Assembly (NCBI GenBank): GCA_001600875.1
Contig: BCLD01000002.1
Span: 1,104,081 to 1,126,836, forward strand
Direction of reading: 5' to 3'
DNA length: 22,756 nt
From: Solicoccozyma terricola
Taxonomy: Eukaryota > Basidiomycota > Tremellomycetes > Filobasidiales > Piskurozymaceae
The translations under genes and the position numbers were made by a program. The notes beneath the pieces are model-generated. The model made no database searches, was not told the origin of the DNA, and was given only the letters and a program-made list of their open reading frames with translations. This document shows positions 9,586-20,325 of the stretch, in pieces (the first letter of the stretch is position 1; the number at the start of each line of letters is the position of its first letter).

Positions 9586-11853
9586 TCAAGCATGGTCGTT
9601 TGCTTGATGAGGTTGCGTAGAACCGAGGGCCTTGTTCTTACGGGCAGTCTGGTCGGCGAGGGTTGGCGTGCTCTTGAACTTCCTAGCGGGGATCCTTCGC
9701 TCGTACAGCTCGTCGAGTTCCCAGTAGGTTCGGCCGCAAGTCTGAAAGAACGCATGTAAGTTTGCAAGGCTCACTTCGAAGAAGACTGGTGGACCATACC
9801 TCTGGGTAGTAAATGTACAGGATGGCAACGGTCGGGACTAACATGCCCGCCCAGATGTAAATGGCCTTGACTCCCATGTTCCCTGCATCGGGACTGATCA
9901 TGTAGGAAACACTCCATTGGAATATGACGCTAAACCCAGCAGCAACCATCCCGTCAGCGAGCTGCAGATATCGCTCTCAGAGTAAGGTATCACCACTTAC
10001 AATCCAGCACCATAACAACCGAGATTGAACGAGGTGGTTTGAGCCCTCAATCGAGGAGTCGAGGTTTCACCCGCTGCAACGAATCCGATGGGTCCAGCAG
10101 ACAAGCCGTAGGAAATAACCCAAAGCAGGAGACAGGCGACGGCGGCTTTACCCGACGCATCACTATGGGCGAACCCGGTCGAAGCGAGGCCAACGTTGAA
10201 ACAGAGCATTGCGAAACAGCCGCTGGGTAGACAACATCAAGTTGTTGTTTAGCTTCATTGTCACCTAATTATAAAGGCCCTCGAGCATGTGAACTCACCC
10301 GACGAGAAGTGGACGACGACCGATGTAATCGCAGGAAACAAGGGAAACCGAGATGGCGATAATGAGTAGAACGAAACTATAACGTATCGCCCGGTAAGTA
10401 TGAATAGGATACTATGCGTTGTCTGATGCCGAACTCACGTGATGATGGTTATGATAAAAGGGTCAGTTCCAAGATTGGCGACCTTGAAAAAGTAGGTGGA
10501 ATAACCAAAGACGATGGGAGCACCCGCAGTCCATTGACTGCAAATACCGACGCATCCAGCTAATGTTCGTCGCCAATTAACGCCTTGGAATATCTCAAAG
10601 AACGAGGCGTTCGAATCACTGAACTCGAGCTCGGCTTGGATGCCGTGTTGGATGACACGATATTCGTACTCCTGAGGGACGGGTCAGCGATCGGGCTCGT
10701 GATTTCGCGTTCGAGAGATGCTTCAGGACTCACAACATCGTAGTCGACAGCAGTGCCATACAGCCTTTGCATCGACCGTTTCGCCTCGTCATGGTTTCCC
10801 TTCCGAGCGTGATATAGGTGAGACTCTGGAATGAGCCAGATGGTACAGAGCAGTACCTGAAACAGCGGTGGCAGTCAGGACGGGGCTACATGATAACCAG
10901 GAGGTGAAATGCGCAACTTACACCGGTGAAAAAGAACTCGATTCCGATGAGTGGCCTCCACTTGCCAGGCAAGTGCACGGTGATGAGTTGGGTAGCGACA
11001 GCGACCATCAATTGACCGAAAGCCAGAGAGAGCTGGTAAGAGCCAATCATGAAGCCTCGAATCTGGAACGGCGCGAGCTCCGACACGTAGGTGACTAAGA
11101 TGGATTGAGCCAGACCAACTCCGAGACGGATGACGATAGCGGCAGCGAGCCAGCTCTGCCAATTATGAGCCGTGATCTCGACGATAGAACCAGTAAGGAG
11201 GACGAGGACGGCTCCGATCAAGGCCCGTCTGAAGAGGTGTGTCGGGTAAGCGATGCTTTCTCGATCGAAGGGTCGCGGTACGAGACGTGGCAAGACTCAC
11301 TTTCGGCCAAATCTATCCGCAAAGTAACCACCAGTGAACATTCCTAGAGTCTTGGACATCTCACCAAAGCCTTGCCAGTAAGATACGACTGTTGCACTGA
11401 TGGCCGGTTGGCCGTCGATGACGGTATTGGCCATAGTGGTAACGAACGCCGCCATGGGGATGATGTTTCCGGGGACTTGTTGCTGGAACTGTGGCAGGGG
11501 GTCAGGAACTGACAGGGGATCGTATACGAACAATGGGCACTTACCCCATCGTTTAATGCAGCCCAGTTCAGGATCATGCAGAATAAAATCGCCTTCCAAA
11601 AGGTCTTGACGACCTCCAGACGGCTTAGCACTGCGAGGAGATAAATCAGACGGGTTCGCGATCGTCGTCTTAGGGTCCCGCGATGTGTACAACAGGATCA
11701 CTCACATGCATATCTGGTCTCAAGGACCTCGGTCTCGGCGACGTGCTCTGCATTTTCCACGTAGATGGACTTCTCCTTGATGGCGGCGTCGTCTTCGACG
11801 TGCACCAGTGACAACTTGTTGTTGTTGTTGTAATCGATATTCGTGAGGGCCAT
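9586..11853 (-). CDS. MFS sugar porter, alpha-glucoside (maltose)-type permease
   Basis: The exons I read are 11853-11706, 11630-11545, 11488-11301, 11228-10922, 10856-10734, 10671-10439, 10376-10299, 10222-10001, 9929-9800 and 9741-9586. All junctions are GT..AG and the phases agree, giving 556 residues, normal for a fungal sugar:H+ symporter of the plasma membrane. Family marks are GYFADRFGRKR after the second helix (about 132-142), the PES motif after helix 6 (here PESHLYH), CDYIGRRPLL in the helix 8-9 loop, and PETCGRTYWELDELYERR at the end of helix 12. The ELDELYE..IPARKF tail resembles fungal maltose/alpha-glucoside permeases more than hexose carriers. The start has an Asn run (NNNN) and no upstream in-frame alternative. 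The substrate is inferred from family resemblance. The gene looks intact. Confidence 0.9.
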
Positions 11854-13362
11854 CTTTGGCAAAGTAGATCCTTCCTGTGGAGTGGTGACTCGCGGCGACC
11901 CCAGGTGAAATGAGTGGATGGGAAATAGGTGTTGTGGTGATGAAGAGGGAGGGCGAGATATCTTGGTCGGTGCACACCAAGATTCAAGGCTCCCTTATAG
12001 ACAGCCACAGATTGACGGACTCGGAGGTCATCGCTTGTACACGCTTGAACTCGTAGGAGTGCTCCGACAAGAAGTAGACTGTTCCCCGACAAGTGCTGTA
12101 TCTGCACGAACAGTGTGCCTGTTGGATGGATACCGAGGCACCGAGAAGCCAAGACTGTCTGCTCACCAACTAGGAGCCGAGTAGTTGCCGAGTCCATGTG
12201 AGGAGCACACTGTTGGAAGGATTGTCTGCTTACCGACTAGTGCCCGAGTGGTCGCCGAACCTTAATGGCACATTGCTTTTACAATAACGGGCATCGGCAA
12301 CTTGCGACCTGTAGGTCGATTGACCTTCTCTGCTCGGACCGGTGTTTCCCCTTACCACATTTTTGGGTGTGGGGTGGTGTCGGGAAACTCTGTATCCACT
12401 GATACCCAGCGCATGTGACCCTGTCGAAATGACTGCGTCAGCTCAGTGTTGCTAAAATTGCATATCATCAAAACAAATCTGACGGCCACTAGACTCACGG
12501 CAAACACAGTGGACATCATCGGGGACCCGGTTGCCACGGGGCAGTGACATATTCTCACATAGGCTCACCGGCTTTCTACCATGTCGCATGAGATGATGTC
12601 ATTGTTGCGATTAGGTGTAAAATGAGATTGTAATAATTGTCTATCCTTATTTCGAAGAGGAGTAGCCTTTCATGAGAACTATTGCGAACGATGAGATGTG
12701 GACAAGGAGGGCGAGCACAGAGAATCGCGATGTATGTCGTGGATGCACAAGTATAGGAAGCGACTCGCTATGCATTCGCATTCGCCACTCGCCATGCCGC
12801 ATGCTGTGACGCGATCACGTGACCACGGTAACACCCCACCTTGCAAGGAGCGACTCCTATGAATAATCATCCTCGTCGTCATCCCCAAATGCATCTTGAC
12901 AAGTATGCAAACGAGTCAATCTCGGAGTACAAGTTGCTGCGGTAACGGCCGCACTTTTGCCAAATTGACTCGGCATACATTTACTATGCGTGGATAGTTC
13001 TCCAAACGACGAACGAAGCGCATCAAACACTGGAGGATTCCTACCCTCGATGAAAGGGATGAACGAACCTGTCCCAGCGGATAACTTCGCCCTCCAAATG
13101 GATACGTTCGTCTTCGTGCAGCATCATCCTTCGACGGGCTGTTACGTAAGCATGATCGGCATGGGTCTCCGCGTCATTCATTACGGGAATAGCGCACCCT
13201 CGTCATGGCATGGTGCGGTCCTCCACGCAGCTGAAGATGTATATAGCTAGCCCAAGCTTGCGAGCGGTACATGCTTGACTGCACACCAACTACTTGGAAT
13301 AAGCAAACCTCGCAACCACCAAAAGTACACTCTAGAACATCCACATACTTGAACACTATAAC
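11854..13362. promoter_or_regulatory. intergenic region upstream of the sugar transporter
   Basis: No convincing gene is seen. The part next to the transporter should hold its promoter. A 39-bp imperfect direct repeat occurs at 12153-12191 and 12220-12258 (about 30 of 39 bases alike, 67-bp spacing), 300-400 bp upstream of the ATG. A TATATAG at about 13238-13244 could serve the small gene at 13363. Short open frames here (for example 12990-13250) lack features of real proteins. Confidence 0.4.
12153..12258. repeat. 39-bp imperfect direct repeat in the sugar transporter upstream region
   Basis: Copies at 12153-12191 and 12220-12258 share the core TGTCTGCT.ACC.ACTAG and end in GCCGA. About 9 of 39 positions differ, mostly transitions. 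A paired upstream element is a possible regulator site, but the function is unknown. Confidence 0.5.
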
Positions 13363-13752
13363 ATGTCTGGAGTAGACGGACAGTGGGTAACGTTCCATCT
13401 TGGAATACTGCTCACTTTGGTAGCTCATGATGTACCCCTTGTCCACAGCACTGGTCGTGATGCACTGGTAGGAGGTTTCGCCGGACACGAGCACGGTGAG
13501 GCCTAAGGGCCAGTGAGTTGCATTCGAATCTAGCGAAAGCTATTCAAAGATACTAACATCTTCATATGGCTTCATAGCACCGGACGAGATGCGGCGGTGG
13601 GTGGTCTCCTGGGACATGAGCATAAGAAACACGAGGAGACGAAGATGGAAAAGCAGGCGAATCAAGATATGAGCGGAGCTGGAGGAAATGGTTCAATGGG
13701 CGACAAGATTGGTGGAGCTTTCGCTAAGATGACTGGTAAAGGTGGAAATTAG
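13363..13752 (+). pseudogene. small TGRD/GHEH-repeat protein gene, probably broken
   Basis: Two related coding blocks are visible: TGRDALVGGFAGHEH at about 13450-13494 and TGRDAAVGGLLGHEHKKHEE from 13579, the latter ending at a TAG at 13750-13752. The C-terminal part is Gly/Lys-rich (MSGAGGNGSMGDKIGG). A plausible start MSGVDG lies at 13363. Introns could be 13387-13448 (or from GTGGGT at 13383) and 13496-13577, each with an AG directly before CAC. Exon 2 to exon 3 is out of phase by one base with the only good donor (GTGAGG at 13496), and reading through meets a stop. I therefore call it a decayed gene, although a missed exon boundary could rescue it. Small Gly-rich fungal proteins with such repeats are common, but I cannot name a function. 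Confidence 0.5.
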
Positions 13753-13766
13753 GGCATGTCAGGAAC

Positions 13767-14419
13767 TTGGTCTTCGCCTCGTTGATATGTACTGTTGTAC
13801 TGAGAATACTGCAACTGCGAAATAGTGGCGGAAGTAGGACAGTCAGATTGTGTGCCTTTTCTAGATCGTCACTCGCTCAACTCGTTTTGGTTCATCGGTA
13901 TACCTCACCGGATCTACTCTCTTCCTCTCCCTTATCCTCGCTAGAGTCTTTTACATCGTCCTGGACTGGATAACCGTTCAAGAGGATCTGGATGCGTTGA
14001 AGACCAAGGTATGGGTTGCCCATAATAGATCGTTGGGGCCATTCCAGGCTCACCGTTCGTGCTCATCGATGCGGCCCGCAAGGGTTCGGTTTCGACCAAA
14101 CAAACCGCCGACCTGCAAGCTACAGTGACCGAGTTGGAAGTCAAATTGAAGGCCAGTGAAGCTAAAGACCGCGATTTGGAAGGAAGCGCCACAGTCCACA
14201 CTGCCGAACATTCTGACTAACGCAAGGAGCGGGCCTCCTACAGACACATCCAAGAAGCAAGCCGATCAACAGGCTCAGGAGTACGGTCGTTTGGCTGATG
14301 AACATAACAAATCGGTGAGTGGCTGGCTGAGCGTGGCTACAATCTAGTGTCGATCGTTGACTTCATCCGAGTGGTTCTTCTCGCAGACCGGCTCCGTCTC
14401 AAACAAGAAAGCGGATTGA
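13767..14419 (+). pseudogene. BAP31/Yet-family ER membrane protein pseudogene
   Basis: The remains of a BAP31-like gene are clear. Block A (13901-14008) encodes YLTGSTLFLSLILARVFYIV and a linker, the third membrane helix of the family. Block B (about 14057-14181) encodes a coiled coil containing TELEVKLKASEAKDRDLE. Block C (14255-14314) encodes KQADQQAQEYGRLADEHNKS. Block D (14387-14419) ends in NKKAD, a KKXX-type ER retrieval signal. Intact members are ER sorting and quality-control proteins with three N-terminal helices. Here helices 1 and 2 are not recognisable, a stop interrupts the frame just before block A, block A and block B are out of phase, and the donor after block B reads GGAAGC where GTAAGC is expected, so translation would end at TAA 14218-14220. 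The C-D intron (14315-14386) is still intact. Confidence 0.8.
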
Positions 14420-15473
14420 GCGGCATAAATCACTCGGAAGGATGGGGCTGGCTGGGATCGGGGTGGTCTCGCGATAACCAATTAGATGTGATTCTGGCTG
14501 TTTGGGGGATGGCTGACCCCAGATAGTGAGCAGGGATCTGCTGTTGGAAAGTGGCGCATGACGATTCGACGATGGGGCATCGTACTTCTGTGTTTACCCG
14601 TACTGAAATGGCTTTCCCAGTCATTTTACCATTCGACTTGTCGTCGTGCGTGACACTACACCCGCAAACCTGACTCTCGTTGGAGACGGCCGGGTGACTT
14701 GAGCTGCGTCCGTACTAGGTTTGTCAAGTGCTTCGCATGAAGGCAATGAAAAGCTTCACTTTACAGTTTATGGCATAGCCTCTGCCACTAGGAGTATCTA
14801 CTTCCACTGCCGGAACCATGGACCGAATGAGTTATCAGATCAAGTCAAAGCTCGTTTGGACGAAATCTTCCCATCACTTGTGCCGTAGCGGTTGCGCTTC
14901 TTAAAGTCGATCATGCACTTAGGCTATCTTCTCTTCTATCATTGGGGTAAGTGAATGCCGCCCGCGGCACGTGCTGACTTTCCCACCTTGCGAAATCGGG
15001 GTTCCCCGTGCGACGCATTCGCACGAACAGAGGTTTCAAGGAAGTATATGGCCTGTGTCCTGGTTCTCATTGCACATCAAGGACGTACGGCACTTCGGGG
15101 CTCCTCGCAAAACGCGGCTATTCGACAGAAAACCGCAAGGGATGGGTTATCCGTAGCCAATGAAAGGCGGCGAATGCCGATCATCTCAGACATAACCCCG
15201 TAGTAGAGGTCAACTGAGCTGTGGTGGGCCGTGCGGCCCCGAATCGAAAACAGGTCTAGTCCATCGGTGCCAGATCGATATCTAAATTTCTATGATTATT
15301 CCTTGTTCCTGAACTTGGTCGATAGGCTAACACCGGATACTGGCCCCGCGGCTAGCAAATATCATGAAACGTCACCCAGCATATAAGATCGCCCAAAGGA
15401 AATGCTGGTGTTCTTATCACGTCGCAAGGCTGGTTGGATTATCAGCCCTCTTATACCATTCAACATCACTGCT
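14420..15473. other. intergenic, upstream of the Dal5-type transporter
   Basis: I see no supported gene. Short open frames at 14955-15203 have no recognisable features. The last 100-200 bp probably include the transporter promoter, with a TATAAG at 15382-15387 about 90 bp before the chosen ATG. Confidence 0.45.
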
Positions 15474-17387
15474 ATGTCCATCTTTGAGGACGAGAAGGGC
15501 TCCGCCCTGTATACCAATCACATCGAGGCCGTGGAGAAAGTTCATCAACACATCGATATTCACGAGGCGGCCGCTCGCGGTCATGTGGCTACCGATGAAA
15601 AGGGAAACCCATTGGTCGAGATAGACCAAGCAGCGAGCAACAGGCTGGCAAGGAAGGTGAGGGCTGGCAGTGGAGCATAAGGTTAGCATAATCCTCACCA
15701 GCGCCCAATCCGGATTCCTCAGATCGACTTGTATGTTGTGCCAGTGGTCGCCGTTCAGTACTTGTTGGCTTTCATCGACAAGGCAAACGTTGGTAACGCA
15801 CGTATAGCTGGATTTGAGAAGGATCTCGGACTCGTCGGTTACGATTACAACATTCTCCTCAGCGTGTTCTACATATCTTACAGTGAGTGGCGATTATGGG
15901 ATGCAACAGTGGCAATACATAATGCAGCGCTCTCACAGTTGTATTTGAGATTCCTGCCAACTTGTTCACCAAATGGATAGGCCCTGGCAAGTCGGTCCCG
16001 CTGTACACATTCGTTTTTGGGATCCTCTCCATCTGCATGGCATTTATAACAAACATCGAAACCGGTTGCGCCGTGCGGTTCTTGCTAGGTATGGCAGAGG
16101 CTGGAAATTTCCCAGGTATCGCCTATTATCTATCCCGGTGCGTCGGTCGGCTGCTAGAGGGGAGGCTGTGTAAACTGACAGCGGTAAACCACGTCTCCTA
16201 GTTGGTACACCAAGGATGAGCTAGTCTTTAGATTAGCGCTCTACGTCGTTTGTGCTCCGCTTGCAGGGGCCTTCGGTGGATTACTCGCATCGGGTATCCT
16301 CAAACTCGAAAACATTGGAAGCGTAGACTCCTGGAGAATGATCTTCCTCGTCGAGGGTATAATCACGGCTGGCGTCGGTGTGCTCTGTTATTTTATCATG
16401 ACGGACAGGCCTTCTACCGCCAGGTGGCTGAACGAGGAAGAAAAGGAGCTTGCCATTGCTCGTATCAAGACCCAGCAGATCGGTGCCACCGTCGTTCTCG
16501 ACAAGATGAATGCAAAGCGCCTCTTCCAGGGTTTCTTTGCTCCGTCGACCATCGTCATCGCGTTTATCGCTTTGCTAGCCAACATCACCGTTGGTGGCGC
16601 TGCCTTCTTCACTCCTGTGCGTAGCAAATGCGATCAGGAAAGGGTGATGGAAGCTGATAAGCCTGTACGAACAGACCATTATCTCCACAATCTACCCGAA
16701 AATGAGCACTGTTGGCAAGCAGTTGAAGACTGTCCCCCCTTACATCGTCGGCGCCTTCTTCACCCTCTTCTTCCCATACCTTTCTATGAAGTTGCGGATG
16801 CGTGGTGGCATGATGCTGTGTGCTTCACCACTCATCGTCATAGGATACGCAATGTATCTAGGTACCGAGAAGTGAGTTCTGATGTATACCAGGCTCGAGC
16901 CGGCACTGACCCGATCGCACGTAAAACACAGCCCTCAAGTCCGGTATGCTGCCAGTTTTATCGTCATGAGCGGTGCTTTCCCATTTGCAGCGTGTGAGTA
17001 CTTTTTCATCTTCGACATATCGAGAGCGCAGTCCTCAGAGTCTCTTATTTCATTTCAGTGTGCAACGGTTGGGCTTCAATCAACGTCGGCAGCGACACCG
17101 CACGTGCCTCCTCGATATCCGTTGTAGCCATGATGGGCAATATCGGGGGTCTCATATCTACCTGGAGTGCCCTTCCAAGCGACGCTCCAAACTATCCCAT
17201 CCTCAACGGTCTGAACCTCGCCGTTGGTGGTACCATTTTTATCTCGGCTACGGGGCTACTTATCTGGATGAAGAGGGACAACATCAAGCGCGAGCGCGGG
17301 GACTACGATGATCGCATCGAGGGCTTGAGTATAGAGGAGACTGCAGCGCTTGGAAATGATCACCCTGGGTTCCGCAACCAGTACTAG
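15474..17387 (+). CDS. MFS anion:cation symporter, allantoate permease (Dal5)-type
   Basis: Seven exons (15474-15656, 15723-15882, 15939-16137, 16202-16616, 16675-16871, 16932-16993, 17059-17387) join in phase with GT..AG introns to give 514 residues, a usual length. The family imports organic anions such as allantoate, ureidosuccinate, vitamins or short peptides with protons across the plasma membrane. Diagnostic motifs are FIDKANVGNARIAG after helix 1, GYDYNILLSVFYISYIVFEI in helix 2, RFLLGMAEAGNFPG in helix 4, RMIFLVEG in helix 6 and NGWASINVGSDTARA in helix 11. The N-terminus (about 60 residues) is cytosolic and charged. I chose ATG 15474 because the longer in-frame start at 15402 adds an unrelated-looking hydrophobic stretch. 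The exact substrate cannot be told from sequence. The gene looks intact. Confidence 0.9.
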
Positions 17388-18140
17388 GTGGTGACGTTGG
17401 GGGCGAGCGCATTTTGGCTGACCCAGCAGAAGTAAATAAATACTTTCGGACCGAGTTGTAGTAAAGTAGTCAAGGCCGTTCGTAGTTGTGCTTTAGAGTC
17501 GAAGGAAGCAAAGTCTAGGTTCAGGTCGTGGATCCTTCATTGTCGTACCCTCCACTCCTCCCCGAAGAAGCTTTCCTTCAAATAAAATGCCATCCAGAAT
17601 ATAGCGCTCAAGTTCCCGCGGATGTCACCGGGGATTTACATGCACTCGAGTCAGCTTGATGATGAGTCCAGATACTCGTCTTGTAGGTCCAGGGCCGCAA
17701 AATCCTCACACTGATATTCGAATTCGGAAACTGATTGGTCGTACGCTTCCGGTCCTGAACGGATCAACATCTGCGACTTCCTCTTCGAGAGCAAGCAGGA
17801 AGGGTATCTGCACCACTCTGATTGTTTTTCACCGCTGTATAAGCTATTCCTCATTTTTTTTTCTTTATCCTAGGACTCCATGTAGTATTCATTCAGTCAA
17901 ATTCCCTTAATGGCAACAGAAAGTCCACTCCAGCGGAGCAAAACGAAGCTCCACCAACACAAGCGGTGCAAGTTGCGCAACACACGCAAGCCGGGTGAAC
18001 CGTTCAAGACGGGCAGGATGCTTGAATGGTACAAATGTGCAACCCACCGTGCCGGCTTCCTCTTTGCCTGTGGTTCGCGTCGAGACCATAAAGACAGTCA
18101 GTTCACAGCGGTAATATGAAGTCCCCACAGTTTCCGATGC
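17388..18140. other. intergenic between the Dal5-type gene and the small unknown gene
   Basis: No supported gene is seen. A T-rich run lies at about 17855-17867. Open frames on both strands at 17907-18440 overlap the small gene's first exon and look like chance frames. Confidence 0.4.
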
Positions 18141-18662
18141 ATGAATGCCTTCGCACAGCCTGAGACGTTTTGGCGCAAGTTGTGGCACTTCTTTAAGCCA
18201 CGTCCGACATTTATTTCGGTTACAAATAAGTCCTCCTATGCCGGAATAACTGTCGTAATATGGGAAGAAGAAGGGCAAACTACGAGAAGGACTGTCAGTG
18301 TTTCTGCTACGACATTCTTGAGCACGGCCCCGCTTGAATTTGGCCGCGAATCCGTGAGTAAGGGTCGTCACGGCTTTCCGCAGTGCTGTTTGAAAGGTAT
18401 GTAATTGACTATACAGAGTCCCCGCCCCGCTTATTTGCAACTGGAAGAGGCCACAAGCGAAGGTAACGCCACTATGGCATCGTTTACGATTTCGCCTGGT
18501 AAAAAGCCTCCCGCGGTTGCCATCTACGCCGCGAGACGGTCGGAAGAGGTTGGGCGCAGAGCAAGGGTTCGTGCAACCCTTGGGGGAATGCCCGCAGCGC
18601 TGGATGGCCTAGATGGAAACTACGAGCTTCTAACGAGCGAAGGCGATGTCGATCATCGTTGA
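18141..18662 (+). CDS. small two-exon gene of unknown function
   Basis: Exon 1 (18141-18353) and exon 2 (18417-18662) join in phase across a 63-bp GTGAGT..CAG intron and give 152 residues. The N-terminus MNAFAQPETFWRKLW is followed by alternating hydrophobic/polar segments (FISVTNKSSYAGITVVIWEE; later FTISPG.. and AVAIYAARR), a pattern of a beta-sandwich-like domain. No signal peptide or membrane helix is evident. I do not recognise a family. Related pieces lie downstream at 18800-19334, so it appears to belong to a local duplicated family. The start is the first ATG of the frame. An extra 5' exon is possible because CCCACAG precedes the ATG. Confidence 0.5.
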
Positions 18663-18686
18663 AAATGGCTCGCAAACAGCTGGCAG

Positions 18687-18779
18687 TGTAAGGATACCAC
18701 CGATCCACTCGACATAGGATACGTCATCACGCATAGTCGACCAGGGGTACTACCCATCGGATAGGGTCAGCATACGACA
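18687..18779 (+). repeat. 93-bp miniature or internally deleted LTR
   Basis: The piece starts TGTAAGGATACCACC and ends CATACGACA, with LTR-type TGT...ACA ends. Its last 44 bp match the 3' end of the gypsy LTR (reverse complement of 8543-8586) at 42 of 44 positions. Its first 11 bases equal the start of the solo LTR at 20326-21058. Flanking 5-mers (GGCAG and ATAGG) do not match, so no target duplication is seen. It separates the small unknown gene from its probable second copy. Confidence 0.7.
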
Positions 18780-18799
18780 ATAGGCCTCCTACGCGTGGT

Positions 18800-19334
18800 G
18801 TGACACCTACTGTCATAGCCGACAATTTGCCATCCACTTACCGGGTGCAACGAATCTGCGTCACGAACAAACTCATTGGTGCTACTGTTGTAGCTACCTA
18901 CGAGGACAGGGGCGAAACTTTCTTGAGCCATGTGGACTTTCCGGCTCAAGCCAGCGCAACTGGGGGGACTTGGGAGGAGGCATGGGTTGAGAGGCAAGTC
19001 GTCCGTGTGCTCAAAACAAGTCCGTAGCTCATCATTTGCGCGTTCAAAGGATCCCGCCTCTATTGCAATTCAGACGTATCCACCAGAATCATTTTGGGAC
19101 ATTCGAGATGCCGCGCGGAGCACGCACCGTTCAGGTAACGGTGTTCAAAGTGGTGGCCTTGATCGGTCCAGCGGAGAGAAGGCCAATCGTCATCGACAGA
19201 GCGCCACGCTACCCGGAGTATTCGAATCAGCTGTTGAACAGTTAGAATGTTTACATTCACGGCCAATGAAGGGTGACATGGAGATAGTGGTGACCGCTGA
19301 CGGTCTCGGAGGTTTGACCATTGGTAGTCAATAG
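18800..19334 (+). pseudogene. probable degraded second copy of the 18141-18662 gene
   Basis: Three coding-like blocks lie in different frames: RICVTNKLIGATVVATYEDRG (from about 18854), resembling FISVTNK..GITVVIWEEEG of the upstream gene; FEMPRGARTVQVTVFKV (from about 19102), resembling its FTISPG..AVAIYAAR; and a tail ending ADGLGGLTIGSQ at 19334. No set of GT..AG introns I tried joins them, so I treat the copy as decayed. The resemblance is short and I cannot quantify it. Confidence 0.35.
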
Positions 19335-19371
19335 TACATTAGCGATTTCTCTCTAGGTAGTGACAAATTGA

Positions 19372-19890
19372 TGTAAGAACGAATGAGTCAAGTCGGGTAA
19401 GGATCTAGCCCGTTCCGCACAGTGACGCGTCTTGTCAAGTACATATTTGGTATACATACAGACATACAGGGCTGTATACTAGAAGTAGGCAGTATGGCTG
19501 TTGTTGATTGACTAAGCGAAATGGGTGGTGAAGCTTGATGGCTGAACTGAGTGGCAAAACTGGGTGGCAAATGTGTCTGTGTGTTTCTTGGGTTATTACA
19601 AAGGGCACTCTCTAGCTTGATCTACCTTCCTTATATATCCATCAGGACAGCTATAGACAATGGTCTACCTTGCTCCTGCCAAGCCTTATAATACTCCATT
19701 GTTCCCTTGTGCCATTGTTCTCCTGCTATTGTTCTTATCCTATTGTTCTCTTGCTTATTGTTATCCTCCTATTCTCCTGTGCCAAACCAATCCTTTTCCA
19801 TTGTCTATTGTCTTAGACAGTCCTGAGTCAGTTCCTGAGTAGTACCTAAGTAAGGTACTCCCCCTGGATCAGGGACGTCTCATCACGACA
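19372..19890 (+). repeat. probable solo LTR of a related gypsy family
   Basis: The stretch starts TGTAAGAACGAATGAGTCAAG, close to the gypsy LTR start TGTAACGAATCAAGG, and ends CATCACGACA like its ACGACA end. It is 519 bp long, and its TATATAT (about 19632) lies some 260 bp in, the same distance as in the gypsy LTR. A hairpin AGTACCT-aagta-AGGTACT sits near the 3' end (19841-19859). A pyrimidine-rich region with repeated ATTGTT motifs spans about 19679-19805. The flanking 5-mers ATTGA and GACAG differ, so no target duplication supports the ends. Confidence 0.5.
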
Positions 19891-20325
19891 GACAGCTATC
19901 ACACAAAATCCGGTCTCGAGATTGTCTATTATTCCCTGTGAGCTTCATGGCATCTATATGTCCTGATATCAAAATCCAATGAATACTCGCCAGCTACGGC
20001 AAATGGTATCTTTAAACTTTGGTGTCTCTGATCTTTACAATTTGCTCTCTAGTCAATCTTGCAGCATTGCACATCCCTCTGAAAATTGAATCCTCTCGAT
20101 CAAACAATTCAAGTGGGGGTGCAAATTCAGCCACTTTCCCTTGATCAAGGACCAAAATCTTGTCATAGAATGCCTGTCAAGAGCGATCATTAGCAGGGTT
20201 GCGATCCTGTTAAACACACACTGACAATTGAAATCAATCGATGTGCAATAGTTAGAACTTTTCCACTGAATTCCCTCCTGATAGTCTTCTGGAATTGGGC
20301 ATCTGTGTATGCATCAACAGAGGAT

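Noticed and set aside
12990..13250. 86-codon plus-strand frame between the transporter and the small repeat gene
   Set aside because: No recognisable motif, no splice structure and unremarkable composition; likely chance.
17907..18440. 177-codon minus-strand frame
   Set aside because: It overlaps the two-exon plus-strand gene with its good intron, and has no domain.
19367..19895. Target-site duplication around the 19372-19890 LTR
   Set aside because: Flanking 5-mers ATTGA and GACAG do not match, so none is claimed.
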